Assembly (NCBI GenBank): GCA_947629065.1
Contig: CANRCH010000125.1
Coordinates: 1 to 5,089 of the forward strand
Length of the DNA: 5,089 bases
Direction of reading: 5' to 3'
Source: an uncultured Aliarcobacter sp.
Lineage (GTDB): Bacteria; Campylobacterota; Campylobacteria; Campylobacterales; Arcobacteraceae
A program made the position numbers and the translations under genes. The notes under the pieces were generated by a model that was not told the origin of the DNA, searched no databases, and worked only from the letters and a program-made list of their open reading frames with translations. This document shows, piece after piece, positions 1 to 5,089 of this stretch. Position 1 is the stretch's first letter, and each line of letters begins with the position of its first letter.

Positions 1-1034
1 TTATCAATTATTTCATAAGCCTCTTCAATATGCACAAAATAGTTTTTGAATATAACTGCTTTTTGTGGAATTTTTGTGATAATCTCTTTTAAATCTAAAC
101 TATTCTCAAAAGAAAAATCATAAGATAAATCTATATTTTCATCAAGTTCTTGTGAAGTTAAAACTAAATCATAGATATTTTTTCCCTGCTTCTTCCATCT
201 ATCTTCATATTTACTTGTAACTTCTAAATCTCTGTTTATATCAATACTAATTTTTGCTTTTGGTAAATTTGTAAGTAATCCTAAGCAAAAATCAAAATAG
301 TTTCTACTATCACTTCTAAGCTCTAGTGTTCCACCAATTTTTAAAACCCTTAAAGCCTCATTTACAAACTCATTTGAGTAGATTCTTCTATGCGGTTTCT
401 TATCCCAAGGAACAGGAAAGTGAACAAATATTTTTCCAACTTGATTTGATTCTATAAACTCCATAAAAAGTCTTGCATCATAATTTACAACCAAAACATT
501 TGTTATATTTTGAATTTCAAGCTGTTTTAAAAGTTGTTCAATTGATGGATAGTGAATTTCAAGCCCAATAAATTGTATATCTGGATTTTGTTTTGCTTGA
601 TATAAAAGATGTCTTCCACTTCCAAAACCAATCTCTATATTTATCTCTTTTTGTGTTTTAAACTCATCTACAAAATAGTTAATATCTTTTAAATATTTAT
701 GCTTCTCTTCTTCATTGTTATCTTGTTTAAAGCTATTTGTATTTGAAAATAGAACTTTTGCACCATTTTCTTTTACATAAGCATTTAAACCATCTTTTAT
801 TAAAGAAACAGGTGAAATTCTTGTAACTTTATCAGCTTTTATAATATAGTTTTCATCTTTTTCTTTAATTGCTAGTAAAAAATCTTTGTTTTTATTTTTA
901 ACTGCAACTCTGTACTCAATTTTTCTATCACTACTAATAAAGTTTAGAGATTTTGCAATAAATTCAAACTCAATTTCATTAGTTTTTAGTGGAGTCTTTA
1001 TTAACTCCTTTTTCTCAAATAGTATATGTGGCAT
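1..1034 (-). CDS. trmB: tRNA (guanine-N7-)-methyltransferase TrmB, 3' end cut by window edge
   Basis: This enzyme transfers a methyl group from S-adenosylmethionine to N7 of guanine 46 in the variable loop of tRNAs, acting in the cytoplasm. I translated 344 codons from the ATG at 1034-1032, and the frame is still open at base 1. The Rossmann SAM-binding motif reads EIGFGSGRH at residues 134-142. The family signature FPxPWxKxxHxRR appears as FPVPWDKKPHRR at 206-217, a later SAM/tRNA-site aspartate sits in LRSDSRNY at 239-246, and the C-terminal TxKFE-like motif is SKYEDRW at 274-280. The first 130 residues or so are an N-terminal extension absent from the short E. coli type, as expected for the roughly 390-residue Campylobacterota form, so perhaps 40-50 C-terminal residues are missing. 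The usual first Asp of FPDPW is Val208 here. The gene starts 15 bases after the lipoprotein stop, behind a weak purine-rich site (AAAGAG), so it is probably co-transcribed with it. Identity is near certain. Confidence 0.95.
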   Translation of the reverse strand, partial: MPHILFEKKELIKTPLKTNEIEFEFIAKSLNFISSDRKIEYRVAVKNKNKDFLLAIKEKDENYIIKADKVTRISPVSLIKDGLNAYVKENGAKVLFSNTNSFKQDNNEEEKHKYLKDINYFVDEFKTQKEINIEIGFGSGRHLLYQAKQNPDIQFIGLEIHYPSIEQLLKQLEIQNITNVLVVNYDARLFMEFIESNQVGKIFVHFPVPWDKKPHRRIYSNEFVNEALRVLKIGGTLELRSDSRNYFDFCLGLLTNLPKAKISIDINRDLEVTSKYEDRWKKQGKNIYDLVLTSQELDENIDLSYDFSFENSLDLKEIITKIPQKAVIFKNYFVHIEEAYEIID

Positions 1035-1049
1035 TTTTCTCTTTCTTTA

Positions 1050-2306
1050 CTATTTTACACTAATGCTTTTTTCATTTGATTCATCAGAAACTAAACCAAA
1101 TTCATCAACAGCTTGAATGCTATATTTATAATCAATTCCACTTACAATATCTCCATCTTGAAAAGATGTAGAGTTTATATTTTCAAATTTTGTTGTATTG
1201 TATTGAAAAAAGTTTTGTTTGGTTTTCTTAATTACATTATATGAAACAGCTCTAGGAACACTTGACCAAGATAGATTAAGAACATTTCCTTGAAGAGTCG
1301 CTTGTGCTAGATTTGGTTTTGTAGGTTTTCCTAAAGTTTCACCTTTTGTTGCTTTATAATCAAAATCACCCTCTAAACCATCTTTATCTAAAGGAATAAT
1401 TTTATAATAGTAAGTTTTATCATCTGCACCAATATTATCTTCATACTCTAAAGCTGATATTGTTGCAATTTTTTTATATCCAAAAGACTCATAATTGCTT
1501 CTATGAATTTGGTATTGCACTACATCATCTGTAATTGAAGCTGTCCAAGTTAAAAATATCTTTTTAGGGATATTATTTGAAGCTTTTACACCAGTTGCAG
1601 GTTTTGGAGCAGGTTTTGTTTTTGCTTCAAGAATTTTTGTTGGTGCTGATTCTACATCTTCAAAGCTAAAAGCTTTAACTCTATATTTATGACTTGTATT
1701 ATTTTTTAAACCAGTATCTATATATTCAGCTGATAATCTTTGTTTAACAGTAGCTAGGAAAATCCATTTATCTATTAAGGTATTAAACTTTTCAACTCTA
1801 TAATAACTCACTCTTTGATCTGGATGTGGTTCCCAAAGAAGTTTTACTTTATTCGGAAGATTTGAAACAGCTTGTGCAAAAGCAACAGGTACGATTCTTG
1901 GAAGTGTAGTTGCAATATATGCTTCTGTTGTAGGAGTTTCAGTTCCATCAGATAGTCTAGCTGATATTTGATATGCATATCTTGTTTTTGGTTCTAGGTT
2001 TTTATCAACATAGTGAGTTGCATGCATACTATCTATTTTACCAATAAGTTTTAAAGTAGTTTCGCCTTTGTCAATTTCAGTCCTGTAAAAGTTATAACCA
2101 ATAACTCTTGGGTCATTTACTTTTTGCCACTCAAAACCAATAGATGTAATATCTGGAATAGATTTAATTGAGTTATAATCTACTGTCTGAACCTGATGGT
2201 TTATTGTTGGAGTTGTTGGGCTATTTAAAGAGTCTAATGGATTAGAACAACCACTAGCTAAAATTAGAAAAGCCGTTAATGATGTTGCTTGTATCAATCT
2301 TTTCAT
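1050..2306 (-). CDS. flpA: FlpA-like fibronectin type III repeat lipoprotein
   Basis: A predicted 418-residue outer-membrane lipoprotein. A short signal peptide (KR near the start, then a hydrophobic stretch) ends in the lipobox ASGC with the lipidated Cys at residue 20; Ser at +2 does not suggest inner-membrane retention. The rest is about four fibronectin type III-like repeats, near 50-135, 140-231, 235-325 and 330-418. Each has a B-strand Trp (W60, W158, W254, W347; spacing 98, 96 and 93) and an F-strand Tyr motif (such as HKYRVKAF or YKYSIQAVD). Residues 158-166 read WEPHPDQRV, close to the fibronectin-binding segment WRPHPDFRV that I recall for C. jejuni FlpA at the same residue numbers. 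Gene order (pseudouridine synthase, this gene, trmB) also matches the C. jejuni flpA locus from memory. The start is fixed by the signal peptide and by an AAGGA site eight bases upstream, inside the 3' end of the preceding gene, which it overlaps by 53 bases. FlpA orthology is well supported; adhesin function in this organism is inference. Confidence 0.88.
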   Translation of the reverse strand: MKRLIQATSLTAFLILASGCSNPLDSLNSPTTPTINHQVQTVDYNSIKSIPDITSIGFEWQKVNDPRVIGYNFYRTEIDKGETTLKLIGKIDSMHATHYVDKNLEPKTRYAYQISARLSDGTETPTTEAYIATTLPRIVPVAFAQAVSNLPNKVKLLWEPHPDQRVSYYRVEKFNTLIDKWIFLATVKQRLSAEYIDTGLKNNTSHKYRVKAFSFEDVESAPTKILEAKTKPAPKPATGVKASNNIPKKIFLTWTASITDDVVQYQIHRSNYESFGYKKIATISALEYEDNIGADDKTYYYKIIPLDKDGLEGDFDYKATKGETLGKPTKPNLAQATLQGNVLNLSWSSVPRAVSYNVIKKTKQNFFQYNTTKFENINSTSFQDGDIVSGIDYKYSIQAVDEFGLVSDESNEKSISVK

Positions 2307-3240
2307 TTATAAAATCCTTGGAAAAATTCAAATTTAAAAAATCATTTATATCTTTTGGTAGATTTGCTTTAAAGCACATTTTTATATTTTTAGTAGGGTG
2401 AATTAACTCTAAAATATATGCGTGCAAAAAAAATCTATTTATTTTATTTAAATCGCCCTTAAATCCATATAAATTATCTCCTAATATATGCCTATTTATC
2501 GAACTTAAATGGACTCTAATTTGATGAGTTCTTCCTGTAAAAAGTTTTGCACTTATTAGTTCATATTTGCTATTTTCACTCTCAAGTATTTTTAAAAAAG
2601 CTGTTTTTGCATCTCTTCCACCTTCAATTATTCCCATTTTTAATCTATTATTTGGGTTTCTTGCAATTTTCTTTTCTATAATTAGATTATCTTTTAAAGG
2701 ATTGTCTATTACTGCAATATAGTATCTACCCATAGTTCTATTTTCAAGTTGTTTTGCCAAAGATATATGTGCTTCATTTGTTTTTGCAATAGCAATTATT
2801 CCACTTGTTCCTTTGTCAAGTCTGTGTACAATTCCGTGCCTTTCTTCACCACTAATTGTTGAAAGTGAAATGTTTTTTAGTTTTAACCAATCAACTAAAG
2901 TTGCATCTTTTACACTTGGTGCATCGTGGATTGTAAGATTTGCTGGTTTATTTAATATTAGAACATCATCATCTTCATAGATTATTTCTACAAAAACATC
3001 TTTTAAAGACTCTTTTAAAAACTCTTCATCTTTTTCTTGATTTAAAACATTTTGTGGTAAATAAACCTCTATTTCTTGATTTTCTTTTAATTTAAAACCA
3101 GATTTATTTACAATTTTTCCATCTACTTTTACAAACTCTTTTTTTATTAGTTGTTCGATTTGATTTCGTGAAGCATCTATTTTGCTTGTAAGGAACTTAT
3201 CAAGCCTATTTTCCTCTTCTACAATAAAATTTTTATACAT
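2254..3240 (-). CDS. RluA/RluD-family rRNA pseudouridine synthase
   Basis: A 328-residue cytoplasmic enzyme that isomerises specific uridines, probably in 23S rRNA, to pseudouridine. An N-terminal S4 RNA-binding domain (about 10-60) opens with NRLDKFL at 11-17. The catalytic domain follows: LILNKPANLTIH at 94-105, the signature GIVHRLDKGTSG at 136-147 with the catalytic aspartate D142, GRTHQIRVHL at 236-245, GDNLYG at 254-259 and LHAYILELIHP at 272-282. Size and S4-plus-catalytic layout fit RluD or RluC; the target uridines cannot be read from the sequence, so I give no symbol. The last 17 or so codons run into the flpA start in another frame, and the tail after about residue 300 looks poorly constrained. 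The gene diverges from rodA with a 20-base gap; its own purine-rich site (AAAGAG) lies about 9 bases before the ATG. It is likely the first gene of a synthase-flpA-trmB transcript. Confidence 0.93.
   Translation of the reverse strand: MYKNFIVEEENRLDKFLTSKIDASRNQIEQLIKKEFVKVDGKIVNKSGFKLKENQEIEVYLPQNVLNQEKDEEFLKESLKDVFVEIIYEDDDVLILNKPANLTIHDAPSVKDATLVDWLKLKNISLSTISGEERHGIVHRLDKGTSGIIAIAKTNEAHISLAKQLENRTMGRYYIAVIDNPLKDNLIIEKKIARNPNNRLKMGIIEGGRDAKTAFLKILESENSKYELISAKLFTGRTHQIRVHLSSINRHILGDNLYGFKGDLNKINRFFLHAYILELIHPTKNIKMCFKANLPKDINDFLNLNFSKDFINEKIDTSNIINGFSNFS
2315..2319 (-). promoter_or_regulatory. Shine-Dalgarno site of flpA inside the upstream gene
   Basis: The minus strand reads AAGGA here, eight bases before the ATG at 2306. 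It is the clearest ribosome binding site in the window and settles the flpA start, agreeing with the lipoprotein signal peptide. It lies within the coding sequence of the pseudouridine synthase, so ribosomes finishing that gene pass over it. Confidence 0.75.
2345..2376 (-). promoter_or_regulatory. Possible internal flpA promoter with a 12-bp palindrome
   Basis: Within the 3' part of the pseudouridine synthase, the minus strand has TATAAA at 2350-2345, about 38 bases before the flpA ATG. A perfect palindrome TGCTTTAAAGCA (2365-2376) lies where a -35 box or an operator would be. This could let flpA be expressed apart from the upstream gene. A few such palindromes are expected by chance in a window this AT-rich, and the bases also encode protein, so the call is weak. 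Confidence 0.2.
3197..3225 (+). promoter_or_regulatory. Candidate sigma70 promoter for rodA
   Basis: TTATCA (3197-3202) and TACAAT (3220-3225) match the -35 and -10 consensus at 4 of 6 and 5 of 6 positions with a 17-base spacer. A start near 3232 would give a leader of about 29 bases before the ATG at 3261. The element lies inside the 5' coding region of the divergent pseudouridine synthase, which is unavoidable because only 20 bases separate the two genes. In AT-rich DNA such matches arise by chance, so this is tentative. Confidence 0.35.
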
Positions 3241-3260
3241 TTTTAGCTACTCTTTCGTTT

Positions 3261-4367
3261 ATGAGAATATTGGATAAAAGAACTATTTCACATTTTGACT
3301 ATCTATTAATAATCTTTGTTTTGCCTTTAGTGATATTATCATACCATTTAATTAGTGAAACAAACGACATTTTAGCACAAAAACAGCTAATGTATTATGG
3401 ATTTTCTATCTTTGCTTTTGTTATGATTTTTATACTTCCTATTAGAAGAAGATTAAGAATTGTGCCTATTTTATACTGGATGGGAATTGCACTTTTAATT
3501 GCTGTTGAACTTTTTGGAGTTACAAAACTGGGTGCTAAAAGATGGCTTGATATACCTGTTTTAAACACTACAATTCAGCCATCAGAGATTATAAAACCAA
3601 TATATTTACTAATGCTTGGATATTTAGTTTATAATAGACCTCCACCTGAAAATGGCTATGGATTAAAAGATTTTTTATACTTCTCTTTTTATATATTTTT
3701 ACCATTTATTTTGATTGTAAAAGAGCCAGATTTGGGAACAGCACTTGTTATGCTTTTGGTTGGTTATGGAGTTCTGTTTTTAGTTGGAGTAAACTGGAAA
3801 ATTTGGGCAACAATTATTATTGTTTTAGGTGTATCTTCTCCGTTTATTTATACTTATGGAATAAAAGATTATCAAAAAAAGAGAATTCATGATTTTATTG
3901 TATCTGAAAAGCCAAGTTATCACGTACAACAAAGTATTATTGCAATTGGTTCTGGTGGTTTAACAGGAAAAGATAGTTCCGAAGCCACACAAACTCAACT
4001 AAAATTTTTGCCAATTGCAACAAGTGATTTTATTTTTGCATATTTGGTTGAAAGATATGGATTTTTGGGTGCTGCATTTTTAATATTTATTTATGGAATA
4101 TTGATTTTGCATCTTTTATCCATAAACTATTTTTTCAAAGATGATTATGTCTTAAAAGTTTTTGCAAGTGGATTAGCCTTGCTTATATTTTTAAATATGA
4201 GTGTAAATATTCTAATGGTTATTGGCTTTGCACCTGTTGTTGGAATCCCTTTGCCACTATTTTCTTATGGAGGAAGTTCCTTTATTAACTTTATAATAAC
4301 CTTTGCAATTTTAGAAAATCTAATTGCTTTTAGATATATGGATTCATATAGTTATATTGGGAAGTAG
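3261..4367 (+). CDS. rodA: RodA/MrdB SEDS peptidoglycan glycosyltransferase
   Basis: A 368-residue inner-membrane protein of the SEDS family (RodA/FtsW/SpoVE). It polymerises lipid II into glycan strands for side-wall growth, normally with the transpeptidase PBP2 (MrdA), which is not in this window. About ten hydrophobic segments span the protein. Family motifs in order are LGAKRWLDI at 90-98, IQPSEIIKP at 105-113 (Glu109), EPDLGTALVM at 155-164, YQKKRI at 204-209, GSGGLTGKD at 230-238, FLPIATSDFIFA at 249-260, which carries the catalytic Asp256, and GIPLPLFSYGGSS at 328-340. The usual FLPE of this region reads FLPI here. RodA is preferred over FtsW because the gene lies outside a mur/fts cluster and beside flpA, as mrdB does in C. 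jejuni from memory; motifs alone separate the two poorly. The ATG at 3261 is the only usable start, since the frame upstream meets a TAA at 3225-3227 with no ATG, GTG or TTG between. No clear Shine-Dalgarno site precedes it. Confidence 0.92.
   Translation: MRILDKRTISHFDYLLIIFVLPLVILSYHLISETNDILAQKQLMYYGFSIFAFVMIFILPIRRRLRIVPILYWMGIALLIAVELFGVTKLGAKRWLDIPVLNTTIQPSEIIKPIYLLMLGYLVYNRPPPENGYGLKDFLYFSFYIFLPFILIVKEPDLGTALVMLLVGYGVLFLVGVNWKIWATIIIVLGVSSPFIYTYGIKDYQKKRIHDFIVSEKPSYHVQQSIIAIGSGGLTGKDSSEATQTQLKFLPIATSDFIFAYLVERYGFLGAAFLIFIYGILILHLLSINYFFKDDYVLKVFASGLALLIFLNMSVNILMVIGFAPVVGIPLPLFSYGGSSFINFIITFAILENLIAFRYMDSYSYIGK
3264..3291 (-). promoter_or_regulatory. Weak candidate promoter for the minus-strand operon
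   Basis: On the minus strand GTGAAA (3291-3286) and TATTCT (3269-3264) are spaced by 16 bases, each matching the sigma70 consensus at 4 of 6 positions. Initiation near 3257 would leave a short leader before the synthase ATG at 3240. The element sits within the first codons of rodA. Support is only positional and by consensus. Confidence 0.2.
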
Positions 4368-5089
4368 TTAATACATCCTATAAAAAACCTGAAACCTAAG
4401 CTTTGTAGTCTCTGTTGGTTTTGGGTACTCTTTATATGCAATTTTTATTAAATCCAAAGTGTAATCATCCAAAATTGTATATCCACTTGAGTTTATAATT
4501 TTTAATCCACTTATATCACCATTTGGGTGAAACATAAATTCAACTATATTAACCCCGCCAATCTGAAGTTTTGCGGCAAGTCTTGGGTAGCCTAAACGGT
4601 TTAAAACTCTTTGAGTGATTACTTGAAAGTTGTTTAAGTTTTTCTCTAAATAGGCTTTTTGAACCTTTGTAAAAGTATCAAACTCTTTTCCATAAAGTTT
4701 TGTTAATTCATTTAAAACCTCTTTGTTTACAGGCTCTTTTTGACTTAAGAAATTTTCTAAAGTACTATCTTGAATGTTTGGTTTGTTTTTTATAACTTGC
4801 TCTTTTAGTACTTTGTTTTGAAACTCTTTTGCCTTTTCAATCTCTTTTTTTGTTGGTTTTTTAGGAGTTTCTTTTACTTTTGGTTTTTCTACTTTTTTAA
4901 CAACTTTTTCCTCTTTAATAATAGGTTTTTGCATCTCTTGTTTAGTTGGTGGTGGAGTTGGTTTTAAAACAGGCTCTTCTTTTGGTTTTTCTATACGAGC
5001 TTCTACTTTTTTTTCTTCAAGTTTCACAAATTTAATATCTGTTTTTTCAAACTTTTTCTCTTCATTTTGCTGTTCATTTTTTTCATATT
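4368..5089 (-). CDS. TonB-family energy transducer, 5' end cut by window edge
   Basis: The frame is open from the right edge (239 visible residues, numbered here from the edge) to a TAA at 4370-4368. A GTG at 5027 could be mistaken for the start, but in-frame codons continue upstream of it to the edge and the membrane anchor TonB needs is not yet reached, so I treat the gene as truncated. Visible parts: a Lys/Glu-rich periplasmic region with EKP and TPPPTK proline patches (to about 80), a helical linker (about 85-160) containing FLSQKEPVN and KLYGKEFDTF, then a TonB C-terminal domain from YPRLAAK at 167. That domain holds VEFMFHPNGDIS, INSSGYTILDD and a terminal VFYRMY. TonB proteins use proton-motive force from ExbB/ExbD to open outer-membrane receptors by contacting their TonB box. 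ExbB/D are not visible and might lie upstream outside the window. TolA or a dedicated TonB paralogue are alternatives. The gene abuts rodA tail to tail with no spacer. Confidence 0.85.
   Translation of the reverse strand, partial: YEKNEQQNEEKKFEKTDIKFVKLEEKKVEARIEKPKEEPVLKPTPPPTKQEMQKPIIKEEKVVKKVEKPKVKETPKKPTKKEIEKAKEFQNKVLKEQVIKNKPNIQDSTLENFLSQKEPVNKEVLNELTKLYGKEFDTFTKVQKAYLEKNLNNFQVITQRVLNRLGYPRLAAKLQIGGVNIVEFMFHPNGDISGLKIINSSGYTILDDYTLDLIKIAYKEYPKPTETTKLRFQVFYRMY

Noticed and set aside
1..3. TTA at the left edge as the stop codon of trmB.
   Set aside because: The reading frame of trmB uses bases 3-5 as a codon (GAT), so this TAA is out of frame and the gene continues beyond the window.
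886..1116. Plus-strand 76-codon open frame, Phe- and Ser-rich.
   Set aside because: It lies antisense to the trmB start and flpA end. Its hydrophobic composition is what reading Lys/Glu-rich coding DNA backwards produces, and it has no ribosome site or family motif.
4365..4410. A rho-independent terminator between rodA and the TonB gene.
   Set aside because: I saw no stable hairpin followed by a T-run; the region is coding on the minus strand.
4368..5027. A GTG at 5027 as the start of the TonB-family gene.
   Set aside because: The frame stays open upstream to the window edge with similar Lys/Glu-rich coding sequence, and a start there would leave no membrane anchor.
4780..5060. Repetitive Lys/Glu/Pro codons as a DNA repeat or CRISPR-like array.
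   Set aside because: The similarity comes from amino-acid composition of a TonB proline region; there are no regularly spaced identical units.

Overview
The window is strongly AT-rich, densely packed bacterial DNA holding five protein genes, two of them cut by the window edges. No gene-free stretch exceeds 20 bases, and I see no RNA gene, mobile element, CRISPR array or phage remnant. Base composition, codon use, the long-form TrmB and a fibronectin type III lipoprotein closely resembling Campylobacter FlpA point to the Campylobacterota. An Arcobacter/Aliarcobacter-like organism is my best guess; that genus call is inference, not proof.

Layout. On the minus strand, read right to left from 3240, come a RluA/RluD-family pseudouridine synthase (3240-2254), an FlpA-like lipoprotein (2306-1050) and tRNA m7G46 methyltransferase TrmB (1034 to beyond base 1). 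The first two overlap by 53 bases and the second and third are 15 bases apart, so they look like one transcript. Diverging from the synthase, with only 20 bases between start codons, is the SEDS glycosyltransferase gene rodA/mrdB (3261-4367, plus strand). Abutting it tail to tail with no spacer is a TonB-family gene on the minus strand (5089-4368), whose 5' end lies outside the window.

Function. The minus-strand trio pairs two RNA-modification enzymes (rRNA pseudouridylation, tRNA m7G46) with a surface lipoprotein; as far as I recall, Campylobacter jejuni has the same neighbourhood (Cj1278c trmB, Cj1279c flpA, Cj1280c synthase, Cj1282 mrdB). RodA polymerises peptidoglycan for cell elongation, and the TonB-like protein should carry proton-motive energy to outer-membrane receptors. 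The window is mostly core housekeeping and envelope genes. The most notable signal is a nine-residue segment of the lipoprotein that matches, in position and most residues, the fibronectin-binding segment reported for C. jejuni FlpA. I did not find a convincing undescribed system.
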